Assembly: GCA_949752795.1 (NCBI GenBank)
Contig: OX457063.1
Coordinates: forward strand, 70,517,783 to 70,581,782
DNA length: 64,000 bases
Reading direction: 5' to 3'
Origin: Hyperoodon ampullatus
Lineage: Eukaryota; Chordata; Mammalia; Artiodactyla; Ziphiidae
Of this stretch, positions 1 to 12,493 are shown piece by piece. Each line of letters opens with the position of its first letter. Position 1 is the first letter of the stretch. A program made the translations under genes and the position numbers. The notes beneath the pieces are model-generated. The model worked only from the letters and a program-made list of their open reading frames with translations, had not been told where the DNA came from and ran no database searches.

Positions 1-449
1 TTTACATTGAAGTAAAGAAAATAAACTCTTAGGATCCTTTTTACTTGATTATAACATTGTTTGTGGTTATTCCAGCTTGTCATACACCAGATTACCAAAT
101 TTCTAAAATGCTTAAATCTTATGTATAAAGATATTTATATGATGTGTTAATTTCCTTTGAAGTCCACATTGCCTCGTCCCAATTGAATGAGTATTCTAAC
201 GGGAAGGAAGCTCAAGATATTGCAATCTATCACATGATGTTTAATTAACCAACAGTACCTCAGGGTAAATCCAAAAGATCTGCTCATGCAGTAGGAATTC
301 CAATTCTGGTTTCCTTTCTGCCTTTTTTCTCCTTTTGCTTCAGTTATTCTTCTTCCACATTTCATCACTGATAAGCTCCTCTCTGGATTATAAGATAGAA
401 CACAGAAGAACTGAGAATTTAAGATTTCCTAATGAGATTACTTCTTAGC
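1..449. other. no feature recognised
   Basis: AT-rich single-copy-looking DNA. Short open frames here have no recognisable domain, and no repeat family could be assigned. Confidence 0.5.
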
Positions 450-531
450 TGACTTTGTTTAAAAAAATAGCAGGAGGGGGAAGAGGGAAATGACTTTGTT
501 TAAAAAAAATAGGAGGAGGGGGAGAGGGAAA
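450..531. repeat. 41-bp tandem duplication, two copies
   Basis: Two adjacent 41-base units (450-490 and 491-531) both read TGACTTTGTTTAAAAAAA, then a purine-rich GGAGGGGG..GAGGGAAA tail. They differ by a few substitutions or single-base indels in the A-run and G-run. This is a simple local duplication rather than part of a named family. Confidence 0.85.
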
Positions 532-821
532 TGAAATTTGTCACATTTTCTTGGAGCTTTTAGATCCATGCTATCAGTGAGTATTTTAATCTATACACAA
601 GATTTTATGAGCAGCTATCAGTAATTGAGCAGTAATTAAAAGTACTGTGGAGAATGTAAGAGAAATCTAAAATATGGTCTCTATACATGAGTTCTTAGTA
701 GTAGCTATTGATAAAAATAACTTTATAATTAGATGCTACTGACATAATACAGACTTTATGTGTTATAAATGCTTACAGAACAGGATTGATTACTTTGTGC
801 ATTAATATTTGAGCACATACT

Positions 822-3800
822 ATGTTCATTCATTCACTCATTCAAGAAACTTTTATAGAGTGCCTACTAAGTGTCATGCACAGAGGACAGAGCCATAAAT
901 TCCTGCCATCATGAAGCTGTGGTTTTAAAGAGGGTTGAAGTGAGAAAACACATAATAAACATGTAAATAAATGATCAGATATTGGTGAATGTTATGAAGG
1001 AAACTAAAGCAAATTAAGAAAGCTAGGGAGTATTGGGGGGCATGAAAGAAGGGTGCCATTTTATGTAGGTGGCCAGGAAGGCCTCACTGATTCCTTGAAG
1101 AAGCTAAAGGAACAGGTCTTTTAGATACTTTGGCAGGGTCATTCCAGGTGGAAGGAGGGCAAAGGCTCGGAGACATCTGAGGTGACTGGAATGGAGTAAA
1201 CTTGGGTCAGAGTAGTACGGGGAGGGGGAGGAAATATGAGGAGTACTGATGGGCAGAACATCTGGGTCCTTGTAGATCATTGTAAAGACGTTGGCTTGAT
1301 CTCTGTGATGGGAAGTTATTGGAGGAATTTAAGCAGATAACTGAGATCATCTGACTTATATGTAATACAGTCATTCTGGATGTCCATTGAGAATGGGCAT
1401 TGGGAGGGTGAGAGGGAAGGCAAAGCAAGGAGACACATAAGGAGTTACTGTAATAACCAGGCTGGATAAAATGGTTGCCTGAGCATTGAAGTTAGCAGTA
1501 ACAATGGTGAAAAGTGGTTAGATTATATTTTAAAGTTAGAGTGTGCAGCAATGCTGATAGATTGACTGTGAAGTAGCAGAGAAACAATGAAATAAAAAAT
1601 AAACTTCAAAATGTTTCATATGGTCAAAAGAAAGATAATGTTTCAATTTGTTGTGTTTGGGATAGTGGTATGAGGATCAGACTTATGGTGGGTGGAAAAA
1701 TCAGAAATTGGATTTTTGGACATGTTTAGTTTACAACACCTACTGGCCATCCAAGGAAGCATACTGAGTAAATATTTGTACATACAAGCCTTGAGTGCAG
1801 TGAGAGATCCAGGCTGGAAAAATAACTCTGAAAGCCATCAGCTTAAAAATAGCTTGGAAAACATAAGACCACATGGTATTATCAAGGGCTTGAGTGTAGA
1901 AAGAGAAGAGGTCTGTAGACTGATATCTTGGGAGAATCTACCATAATATGCAGACTGAGAGAAGACCACACTGAGGTAGGATGAAAATCAAGAGAGTGTG
2001 GCACCCAAGGGGAGAAAGCATTTTGATAAAGATAAAGTAATTGATTATGTCCAGTGTTTGCTGATAAGTATATAAGATGAAGACTGATCATCGAATTTAG
2101 CACTATTAAGTTTATTGGTTACCTTAAAAATACATATTTCAGTGAATCGGTAAGAGCACATATTTTCTTGTTAGTAAGTTTGAAAGAGAATAAGGAGTGA
2201 GAAATTTGAAACATTAAATATAAATGTTTGAGGAGCTTTGATGACAAGGGGAACAGAGAAATGAGGCCGTACCTGGAGGAGAGTTGAGAGAGTTGAGATT
2301 ATAATATTTTTGTCGATGGGAGTAATCACTAGAAGATGAATAACTGATGAAGTAGGGACAAGAAAGAAGAATTGCTGGAATAATAGGTCTTTGCATACGT
2401 GAGAGAGGATGAAATCTAGTCCACAAGCGGAGGGTTGGTTATGAGCAGTTCTTCCATACTAACAGCAAAGGAAGAGTAGCTTTCAAAACCCTAATCCTAA
2501 CCTTAACCCTAATTTATGTGGCCACAAGGATAGTTAGGTGTATAGGTATGATAAGTATAGTTATGGGAATGGTAGAAGTTCTCTTCTGATGCCTCTGCTT
2601 TCTCAGTGGGATAGAAATAAATGTAATTGCCTAAGGGTAAAGACTGGCAAAAATCCCAGTGATTTGAAGAAAATGCAAAAAGTGCATTTTTCCTTAAAGG
2701 GAATGGGAGAGTAAATGTACTGGTACAATGAAGCAGGATTGTTGAGCAACATTAAGAGTCACTTGAGGTTTTGGTCATGAAGTGAATGTAAACTAGAGAA
2801 CACATCTATGTGTTTTTTTCCAGTCATATTTAATTGCATGTGTCTAGATAAAGAGTATTTAGAGAATTAGATTTAATCAGAATTGTGTTTTTGCCAGGTA
2901 CTATTGTGAAGAGAGGAATGCTGAAGGCAGCAATAAATAGAAGAGGATGATTGTAATTATGATACATGGTTTTTAATGGGTGAAAAGGAAGGACATGAGG
3001 GCTACTAGGGCCAATGAAAAGGAGCTTAGGATCAATAGATCTATATCTTGGTTTAATTAAACACTTAACTGGAATTGAACAACAAAACTGAGGTAGCTAG
3101 AAGGCAAGGAGTTGATAGGTGGAAGAATTAAGATGCAAGAAATTGCAATTTTGGAGGGAATAAAGTAATTGATAATGCCAAGATTTCTAAGAATATGATT
3201 GTGAACAGCCCAATTTTTGGAAGAGAAAAATTCAAGGAGCTGAATGGCCAAGAATTTGAATGACCACATACATGAACTTGGAACCACCAAGAATAAAACG
3301 GGTGTTGTTGGAAAGAGTGACAGCAATGTCCAAGGGGATAAAATTATCAAGGAGTGAGAGGAATTCACCATGACAGCTCTGGCAGGAGACTCAAAGCTAG
3401 GACAATATAGGGCTGAGGAAGAATGCTCTGAAAGTGGCAGTGAGGAATAATCCACTCCATCTCAAACACTGGAGATAGGAGAGGTGTGAGGGTAAACTTT
3501 CCCTACTTGTGAGGATTATAGGCTTAAACTGATTTTGGTTAAAACAGGGAATGGAAGGAAGAGTTCAAAGAGGGGTTTGAGGATGTGTGAGATTCTGCTG
3601 ATGACTGGCCACCAGTTCAGAGAGTACAGCTGTGAAAGTGTTTCAGGAGATGGACAGGTTTGGAAGATGGAGCCAGAGTTGGTGTACAAGGCAATCTGAG
3701 GGTTAGAGTTCTGAGGATGAGGGATGGTCTGGGAATTCTCAGCTTCTGGTAGTGATGATACATTCAGGGATAAAGAGCACAATGGGATTTGTCCTGATGA

Positions 3801-3830
3801 TCTCAAGGCAGGCACTGTTGGAGAGACCTG
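822..3830 (-). mobile_element. long L2 (LINE-2) relic, antisense, much of ORF2
   Basis: The plus strand reads as the reverse complement of an L2 element over about 3 kb. It starts at the L2 3' end at 822 (ATTCATTCATTCACTCATTC, then TGCCTACTAAGTGTCATGCA) and runs back through the reverse transcriptase towards the endonuclease. Minus-strand fragments resemble L2 protein: a piece near 1,300 matches the C-terminal 'LQWLPI' area, and one near 2,214-2,426 matches the linker before the palm. The catalytic YADD box falls at about 1834-1845 and now reads stop-A-D-G, so the enzyme is dead. Many stops and frameshifts interrupt all frames. L2 copies are usually short 3' fragments, so this length is unusual. 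The 5' limit is uncertain, and sequence beyond 3,830 could still belong to it. Confidence 0.8.
2489..2512. repeat. short telomere-like tract (CCCTAA variants)
   Basis: Four consecutive hexamers read CCCTAA, TCCTAA, CCTTAA, CCCTAA; two are the exact vertebrate telomere repeat and two have one substitution. The tract lies inside the antisense L2. From memory the L2 consensus has no such motif here, which suggests an insertion, but chance decay is possible for so short a tract. Confidence 0.6.
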
Positions 3831-5829
3831 AGAGCTGATAGGAAGGTAGGTGTGGCAGTTTCAAATTACACTGGATTCTGGAGGCCTGACTTCACCTAGT
3901 AATGGTGTTTGAGAGAAGTAAACTGGTCTTAAATGTGGCTTGGAAAGCTCTGTGGCTTCCTCTTGTCTCTAGCTCTCAAAGATGAGGAAGCTGGAGAAAG
4001 GTAGTCCTTAGCAAAGCTCAAAGAGCACCAGTATTCCTTCTTGTCTCCTTCCAGTGGAGACCTGGTGGCCAGAGTAGGGTTATCACATCTTTAGCTCATG
4101 GACCACTCTAAAGTTCAGGGATAAGAGGTGGTATGGGAAACGTCCAAGAAAGAGTAGTGTTCCACCCTGTTTTTGAGAAAGTGTTCATTGTGGACTTGCT
4201 TACAACTGAGCTTAAATATTGACTGTATTTGGAAATAAAAAGTCAGTATAACTCAATGAGACCAGAATCAAAGGCATTGTGGGGAATATGAGAAGTTTGT
4301 CAGATGCAAGGTGGTTTTTGCTGCAGTGGAGGGCATATGTTGCCAAGTAGTGGAGAATGATGTTAGCTTAAAAAGTGGCAGCTTTCTTATTAATCTTGAA
4401 AAATCATAATAGGTAGAGAGAGTAAAATAGCATTATTTCTTTCCAGCTCTGTATCATCATGGCAGGAGACAAAAGACTGTAGGAATTCTCTTTGGTGCAG
4501 TCTAAATGGTAACCCTTTGTGTATTTCTAGTACAAGAAGAAAAGTGAAGTGTGTGAGATGGCAGTGCTTCAAACGTTCTTTCTCAAATAATCTTTTCTTG
4601 TATCTAAACTTGTATTCAAGTAATCATTCCTTACAAACTTAATAATAATAAGCACTTCAAATATTATCTACTTTAAATCTTACCTTAATGCTCTGAGTTA
4701 TTGTACAGTTTGGGAAAGTAAGGATCTACTCTAATGTAAGTATAAGAACTAGAACTCTCTTGTTCATACTATATCTTATGTCTGATAGTGTCTCACAGTT
4801 GGTAAGTTCTTTATAAATATTTGTTAAATAAGTAGTTTTATTCAAACTTATCCAAACTGACACAGATAGAAAATAAAAGAGCATACAACTTTACATGGGT
4901 AATAATCTATATTTTCATGATTTATTAAAAAAATATTACTATCATGTTAACCTTGACCATATCATCTCTATGAGTATTACTTCCTAATTCTCACTCATTT
5001 TTTCCACCCCGTTTGGAATTGCCCAAATTAGGAAGGAAGAGTTAACAATTTTTGTTAGTTAAATGCAATGTTAGTGCTTGCTCTGTATTTACTTGTGATT
5101 GGGGACATTGCATGTTAAAAGATTATACTTATGGGTATAGCTCTCAGAGCAGCCCTGATAATTTATATGGGTTTCCTTTATTATTGCTTGCTTCTGTTGT
5201 CATGTTTAGAAAATACGCACCTTTTCTTCTAGTTATATCATTTTCTTAATGATTACTTAGACACTCTAACAAATGTAAAATCTATTTCGGAATATAGCAT
5301 GAGAAAAAGTACAAATCAAACTGTGTATTTCTTTTCAATTCATTAAACAGTTATTCTTGTTAGTATATTCATTTATAATCTAGTTATAAAATTTATATCA
5401 CAATTATTCTATTTAATAACATTTCTGAAGGACTTAACATTTCACTTCAATCGTACATCAAATTCTTATACTTATTTAGGTGTTTTGGGATAGAGTTTCT
5501 GTTTTCTTCAATTGATTAGGTTGGTTATTCTGTTGGGAATACTAAGCTATTTAAATTATTTTATCTTCATACTGCCCTGGATTAAAGTCTGGATTTTAAA
5601 AGTCTGGATTTTCAAGCCCTCATTTATTGTTATTATTTTCCCATATTTTCTTGGCTATTCTAGCTGATTTATTGCTGGGCTTGTTGCCGTTTGATAATTT
5701 TTAATAAATTTTTGATGTTTTTCAAGTTTCTTCTTATTAAATTGAGGTGACCTTATTTTGTGTATTTTTGTGTATATATGTTAATTGTGATAGAACACAT
5801 TTTACTCCAATTCTATATGTTGTTTACAA
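3831..5829. other. no clear feature; weak MIR-like patch
   Basis: Mostly unassigned AT-rich sequence. About 4630-4740 weakly resembles an antisense MIR core (ATTATCTACTTTAAATCTTA, then ACAGTTTGGGAAAGTAAGG). 5470-5760 is T-rich in the manner of old antisense L1, but no diagnostic motif could be fixed. The short open frames at 4390-4572 and 5052-5249 have no recognisable domain. Confidence 0.4.
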
Positions 5830-7870
5830 GAGACATTTAATATACAGGAGTGTGGAAAGATTTAAATAAAAGAATGAAAATATATGTAGCAGGAACATAC
5901 TACCCAAATAACAAGTACCAATTTTAATCAGATAAAATAAATGCCAACAACAAAGTCATTTCTAAAGAACAAAAGTCACTTCACTACAAAATGATGAAAG
6001 GTTTAATTCTCCTGAAAGATACAGCAATTCTAAAATTGTATGTACCTAATAATATATCTTCAAAAACATATACAGCAGAATTTTACAAGACTACAGGGAG
6101 GAAAAGACAAATACACCATATAGCAGGAGATTTCTACAGCATTTCGTTAATTATTGAAAGGACAAATATTCAGTAATTATTGAGCAAAACAATAACAAGT
6201 TTGCCTTAATTGAACCTACAATTAAGACACATGATTTTATTGCATAACTGAAACCTTTACAAAAATTGCTCATGAACTAGGTAGTAAAGAGATTTTCACA
6301 AAATTCAAATATATTATCACACCAGTTCTCCAATCAAATGCATTTGTATTAGAACTTGATAAAAAATATATAAAAACCCTCATATTTGTTAAGAAATGGA
6401 TCTCAGTAATTAAGAGGCCAAGAAATTTAATAATAGAAATTTTAAAAATTATTAGAATTTACTAGTAATTTAAATACTACCTATTGTAACTTGTGGGGTG
6501 AAGCAGTCCTAAATTCCCAAATGTTAAACTTTATGTTAAAAAAATTCAAATAAACAAGTTAGAACAAATAAAGATGTTAAAAAAAAGAAAAAAGGACAAA
6601 AAAAGAAGTTGGAACAATGTAAAGAAATATAAATACAAAGAAATTAGAAGTAAAGATATGCAAAATTTAACAGCAGAAATAATAAAATAGAAAATAAACA
6701 TATGATCAAGTAGATCCACAAAGAAAAAAAAGTTCTGTGAAGACTGGTAAAATAGACAAATCTCTAGTAAGACTAATTTGGGAAAAGATGGAAAAGGCAA
6801 AACTAAGCAATTCATTAGGGTTTTTATTTTTTAAAGGGGTCATATCTATAAAAAGAGCAGCAATTAAAGAGTCAATAGAAGAACATAAGTAGCTATATAG
6901 TAGTAAATATTAAAACTTAGAATAACTGGAAGAATTCTGAAAAAATATAATTTAACAGAGGTAACTCTTGGTGAAAAAGAATGTCTACATAGTTTTATAA
7001 AAATTAAATACATTGAATTTATTTTCAAAACCTTAGCCCAAAGAAACCACCAGATCCATATTCTATCAAATTTTCAAAGAACAAGTAATTCCAATCTTAT
7101 ACAAAATTTCCATATTATAGAAGAGTAAAATTCTAAAAACTACTCTAAGATATTAACATCACCTAGCAATGGTTAGAAAAAATAAAAGTGGGTGGAAATT
7201 TTAGTCTAATCTCACTCAGGAATATAGATGAAAACATTTAAAAATATTAGCAAACTGTGTCCAGAGTATATCAAAAGATAAATACATCACAATCAGTTTT
7301 GGTTTATCCTAACACTGGAATGGTAGTTTGATATTACAAAATCATTTAATATAATTCATTGTATTAGCATATCATCTCAATAGACGCAAGAAAATGTTTG
7401 ATAAAATTCAATAGATGCTCACTATAAAAGATTTGGCAAACTGGCAATAGAAGAGAATATTTTAAAACTTCATAAAAATATCTAACAAAAACCTAGAACA
7501 ATTATTCTTAATAGTTTTCTGTACTGTTCTCTTCAATATCAGGAAGAAGGCAAGAACATCTATTGTCAACATTTCTTTTCAACGTTTTTGAGGAGATCTT
7601 GGCCAGTAAGGTAAGACCATAAAAGAAATAGAAACTATGAGGATTGCAAATGAAGGAGAGACACTGTCATTATTTGTATATGATATGATTGTTTAAGTAG
7701 AAAACTAAAGTACCAACAAAAATTATTAAAATCAATGAAAAACTTCAGTAAGCTGCTGGATATAAGAAAATATATATAAGATATATTTCATTTTCATATA
7801 TAGTTAGTAGGAATATTTTGTTAATGCAGAGAGCATCCTATCTAATATATGCAAAATACAGGAAATAAAC
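5830..7870 (+). mobile_element. ancient L1 ORF2 relic (sense)
   Basis: About 2 kb of A-rich sense-strand sequence follows the order of L1 ORF2 from the endonuclease end through reverse transcriptase. At 7200-7330 the translation keeps a recognisable 'ILAN' stretch and the following palm region. At about 7669-7695 the reading LFVYDMIV stands where intact L1 has the FADD catalytic box, followed at once by a stop, so the aspartate pair is lost. Frameshifts and stops occur throughout. Neither a 5'UTR nor a 3'UTR with poly(A) was found. Divergence suggests an old L1M-type element. Confidence 0.75.
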
Positions 7871-9175
7871 ATATTCTGAATGACAGTTCCTTAACTTTTT
7901 CCCCTCCTGAACAATGAGAATGCATTCTTCTTTGGCCGTTTCACTGTTCAGTTTATTTTATTAAAATCCTTTCCTCATCTCTGAAGCTTAAGGGCTGGAT
8001 GATTATAAGATCAGTTTAGTTATCTCTCAGACTGAGGTAAGTGGAGAGGAAACTGGAACTGTGAGTAGTACTGGTAGGACGATGTCCAGAATTTTGGGTT
8101 TGTTTTTTTCTTTGCTGTGATTGTTGATACCTAGGCTCCAGGGACATTGTATATAATAGTTTATTTGTCTTGGTCTCCACTCTAGCTATGAGGTGTAAAA
8201 CTACCTGACTTCCCTTCTTCCACTCCCATCTCCAAACCTGAACCTACTTCTTGACTCACTAGCCATACTCTCAGTCTTTCTGGTCCTGTACAGTTCTCCT
8301 ACATTAGAATCCAACATGATGTATAAGTGCATTTTCAAGATTAGATAAAGTGTATAAAAATTCTACATTCAGATTGGGACCAAGCCAATGATAGTACCAA
8401 TTTGTCACTATTAAGATTCACTTCTTGGGCTTTTAATAGTCTTTCTGTCCACTTTGCTTCATGAACAAATGTGTCCATGGGGCAAAATCTGTGGGCATGA
8501 TATTCTATATGTCCCTTTGCTGTGCTTACATTCCAATTTTTACTATTTCAACACTGCTATGAAACATTTGTCAGTGTGCTTCTTTTAAAATTCATGTCAG
8601 AGGAAACTCTGTCTGCATGTGGCAAGTTCCCAGCTCCTTACTCTTGTGAAACATTTTCCCTAATTAAAAACATTCATAAAAATTAACTGTAAAGAGCTAG
8701 AGGCAAGGTTACTTCAGATTATATCCTATAAGAATATGAAGAAAAATGTGTGCTTCATGGTATAATGCTCTCTGCTGAGCAAGGGGCTTGATGTGGTTTT
8801 GCTCAAAGCTCAAGTTATATACTTAATTTTACACATTAAAATTTAATGATATTTTAAATGTAATATGCCTTTCCCAAACAAAATTTTTTTTTTCTTTTTC
8901 AGTAGCCTAATTTCATAGTATTGCAGGAATAACATTTTGGAGTATAGTTGATAGGGTTTTCTTTCCCAGTATACATTTAACTATTTTTCATCGGTTTAAA
9001 AAAGCTTTTTCTTTAATAGCACTGCAAGTTTTTTCCAGTCCTGACAAAATTATTGAAAGCAGAATATTATGCTTCTTTTGGCTTGGAAAAAAAATTTAAT
9101 TATGCAAGTACCTACTTTTCTTTGACTGATTACATCTATCTTCATATGTACATACAGAGCTGGTTTTCACTCATC
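7871..9175. other. no feature recognised
   Basis: AT-rich DNA with homopolymer runs (for example poly-T near 8884). No repeat family, exon or RNA gene could be identified. Confidence 0.45.
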
Positions 9176-9191
9176 AAAATTTATGGGGTTT

Positions 9192-9463
9192 GGGGACTTC
9201 CCTGGTGGCGCAGTTGTTAAAAATCCGGCTGCCAACGCAGGGGTCACAGGTTCGAGCTCTGGTCCAGGAAGATCCCACATGCCGCGGAGCAACTAAGCCC
9301 GTGTGCCACAACTACTGAAGCCCGCACATTTAGAGCCTGTGCTCCGCAACAAGAGAAGTGCACCACAATGAAGAGTTGCCCCCGCTCTCTGAAACTAGAG
9401 AAAGCCCACGTGCAGCAACAAAGACCCAGCACAGCCAAAAATAAATAAGTAAAGTAAAAAAAA
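9192..9463 (+). mobile_element. CHR SINE, older full-length copy
   Basis: Opens GGGGACTTCCCTGGTGGCGC and contains the tRNA-derived pol III region, including B-box-like GGTTCGAGCTC at 9250. It continues through GATCCCACATGCCGCGGAGC to an A-rich tail with AATAAATAAG. Likely TSDs flank it: AAATTTATGGGGTTT (9177-9191) and AAAATTATGTGTTTT (about 9460-9474), with a few differences. It has a longer tail domain than the copies at 28759 and 62442 and differs at several internal positions, which fits an older CHR-1-like subfamily. It is non-coding and depended on LINE machinery to move. Confidence 0.88.
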
Positions 9464-9789
9464 TTATGTGTTTTGTAAATTAAGATAATCTTGTATTAGA
9501 GAAAGCATATCTTGAAAAAAAGTGCCTCCAGAAAATTTCAGAGACAAGTAGATAAGGAAAAGCCTCTTTATAGGGGGTGGGGGGAAAGCTTGTTTCACAA
9601 TAATGCACTTATTTCCAAATGTTCCTGGCAAGACTTTCACAGGCTCTTAATTTTACATTCCTTTCTCCTATATACTTCTTAATTTCCCACCCAAAAAATG
9701 AGGTAGTGAAAAGAGGTTATAGAGCAGCAGGGAGACCTGTTGCTACACTAGGTATCTAGGCAACCAACATCCATCTAGTGTTTCACACA

Positions 9790-10030
9790 ATGTGCTACTA
9801 AAATCTTAAATTTGTGGAGAGTGCTTTACACTTTACAAAATAGGTTCACATTTGCATGATCTCACTTGACCCCTGCCTTGTGGGGTATGCAGGAAAAATA
9901 TTATCATTATTTCTATTTTGTGGTTAGTAATGCCAAATATGGAGTAGAATGAGACTATTTTGTATATCATAGTGAAAGGTGAAGATAAAATTTAACCCAG
10001 GAATTCTGATTCCATATCTGTTCTTCCTCT
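9790..10030 (-). mobile_element. MIR SINE relic, antisense
   Basis: Contains the antisense MIR core layout: CATGATCTCACTTGACCCC, a GTGGGGTATGCAGG block, ATTATCATTATTTCTATTTT, and an end resembling 'TTTAACCCAGGAATTCTGAT'. It is heavily diverged, as expected for this ancient family. Confidence 0.65.
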
Positions 10031-11454
10031 ACCTCACTGCATACAGTGAACTTTCAAATAGTTGTTGGCTGACTGACTGAATAAAAATAGAATATTTTCT
10101 CACAGCTTAAAACCGTATATAAATAATTTTAAGAAAAATTTAATGGCCTCTCAAAAATATTATTCACTAGACAATTATAATGTTAAGACTTTGGCCTCTG
10201 CATTTCCAATAAAATTATTATTTACTCCAATAATAAAGAAAAATGTTCCACAACTGAGAGAAAAAATCTACAAAATGAAATAACTTAGAACTCTGGCTAA
10301 GGATTACAAAGTTTATGTGATACTGGATAAGTATCACAAAGTTTCTTAACTGAGGAGCTGTGTTTAAACTATTTTAAACAAAGTGCTATTCCACTCAAGT
10401 TTAAGAATTATAAGATTAAAACTTGTGTGTGGTGCACATTCATATTTCCTGTAATCAAACTTGTTGAGATAATGGGTTGAGAAATGGGGGTTGATAGCAT
10501 CCATTACTTAAAATGTATTAGGTGGTCTTACAGTTTTTATCAAGGGAAAATATATAATATCTGTATATCTCTTATTTTTATATTTGCTTCTGGTTACCAA
10601 CATCAACATAATTTTTGCATAACTTTTTCAGTACTAGTGGGTGTCTTCCTGAATAAATGACCTGTAAGCTTTCCAGTATTATCTAGTTGATGGGGTTACA
10701 GATTGTGAAAGAAAACAATGACTGTCATAACCAAAGACAGAAGCAGCAATAGTCCTTTTCTACCTCTTTTTAGTCTAGTCTACACTAGTCTATAATAGAT
10801 GAAAGTTTTGTTGTATGTGTCACATAGGTCATGTATAAAGTTTGACTTGCTAAATTTTTCATTTTGGTAATATCTTGAGAGTTTAAGCAAATATATTTTG
10901 TAATAAGTTTGTACATACAAATATCTGAACCCATCATCAAAATTTGTAAAAGTATTTTACAATGAACTTGAACTTGATAATATATAAAACAGACACGTAA
11001 ATTTATAGGCAAAAAACCAGTGACTATGATTGATATGTGTTCCTCTGCACTCTTGCCATTAGTTTAAAAATAAAATGCAAAATGACACCAGTTCTTCTAA
11101 ATGTAATTAGTCCTATATGCATTTAGAAATCCCTTCTAGTTTCTTTACCATCTGAAGCTGAAATTCTGATATTCTAAAATAGGAAAAAGCAATATTCAGA
11201 TTAATACTGTGTTATCAAATAATTCATGATTAGGCAATAGAAAATTCATAGAAAGAATAAAAATGTTCATTTCATTTTCTTTTAAAAAAATCTTGGGTGT
11301 AGCTACTGATAATAAAAATAAGATAGTCTAAATTTTACATATATATGAACTTATAGACCAGAAATACATATCATAGGTAGAACATAATTTTGAGAGATTA
11401 TTCTCGCAATTGGATCAAATTTGAGGTTCAAATTCGTGGAGTATTTGTGCCATA
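10031..11454. other. no feature recognised
   Basis: AT-rich sequence without an assignable repeat. The 75-codon minus-strand frame at 10785-11012 has no domain. Confidence 0.45.
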
Positions 11455-11458
11455 GTTT

Positions 11459-11730
11459 GGCTTCCCTGGGAACAGATACTGAAATAACAGTTGGGATGAA
11501 ATATGTTTATTAAGGACCAACACATGTGAAGGGCAGGAAGAAGAAGCATGACCAGATAGAGGAAAAAATTAACTGACTCAGGCTCAACAAAGTCTCCATT
11601 AACCCACTGGGGAATTTTGAAGACAGAACTGCCCTTTAGAGACTCCCACACTGAGTCAAAATGGCTGGACCTTTATAAACCTTTCTCATTTTGTCATCAG
11701 ATGTGGGCTTCCCTGGGAAGAACATGACAT
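11459..11730 (-). mobile_element. ERVL-type LTR relic, antisense
   Basis: Reads as the reverse complement of the LTR family seen in sense at 21448-21915. It starts GGCTTCCCTGGGAACAGATA, and GTTTATTAAGGACC holds the reversed poly(A) signal. A second GGCTTCCCTGGGAAG lies at 11706. It is diverged, and both ends are uncertain. No retroviral gene is present. Confidence 0.5.
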
Positions 11731-11861
11731 TGTGAGGAATTATTGTGAAATTATTTGTTCTAAATATTGTGCTTATGTTTGAAAAAGAGTCCTTATTTTT
11801 AAGAAGTAATACTGAAATGTTTATGAATATAATGGCATATTGTGTGAGATTAAGATAAAGT

Positions 11862-12483
11862 GGAAATGTTCATTGCAGTACTATTTACAATAGCCAGCAC
11901 ATGGAAGCAACCTAAGTGTCCATCGACAGATGAATGGATAAAGAAGATGTGGCACATATATACAATGGAATATTACTCAGCCATAAAAAGAAATGAAATT
12001 GAGTTATTTGTAGTTCAGTGGATGGACCTAGAGTCTGTCATACAGAGTGAAGTAAGTCAGAAAGAGAAAAACAAATACCATAGGGCTAACACATATATAT
12101 GGAATCTAAAAAAAAAAAAAGTGGTTATGAAGAACCTAGAGGCAGGACAGGAATAAAGACATAAAGACACAGATGTAGAGAATGGACTTGAAGACACAGG
12201 GAGGGGGAAGGGTAAGCTGGGACAAAGTGAGAGAGTGGCATGGACATATATACACTACCAAATGTAAAATAGATAGCTAGTGGGAAGCAGCTGCATAGCA
12301 CAGGGAGATCAGCTCAGTGCTTTGTGACCACCTAGAGGGGTGGGATAGGGAGGGTGGGAGGGAGACGCAGAGGGAGGGGATATGGGGATATATGTATATG
12401 TATAGCTGGTTCACTTTGTTATAAAGCAGAAGCTAACACACCATTGTAAAGCAATTATACTCCAATAAAGATGTTAAAAAAAA
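11862..12483 (+). mobile_element. 5'-truncated L1: ORF2 C-terminus plus 3'UTR
   Basis: Starts in the last codons of L1 ORF2. The frame opening at 11860 reads MFIAVLFTIASTWKQPKCPS, then ...DEWIKKMWHIYTMEYYSAIK. It continues through the L1 3'UTR (TAGCTAGTGGGAAGCAGCTG) to CAATAAAGATGTT and a poly(A). A 10-base TSD, AAGATAAAGT, is present on both sides (11852-11861 and 12484-12493). The break with full-length L1 is 5' truncation, the usual outcome of target-primed reverse transcription. The 98-codon frame is only the tail of ORF2 and is not a functional gene. Confidence 0.93.
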
Positions 12484-12493
12484 AAGATAAAGT

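Noticed and set aside
3057..3815. Minus frames of 132 and 99 codons that could suggest a two-exon gene
   Set aside because: They lie inside the antisense L2 relic and fit its decayed endonuclease-side coding sequence.
11860..12156. 98-codon frame that matches a real protein
   Set aside because: It is the C-terminal tail of L1 ORF2 in a 5'-truncated element with TSD, so no gene.
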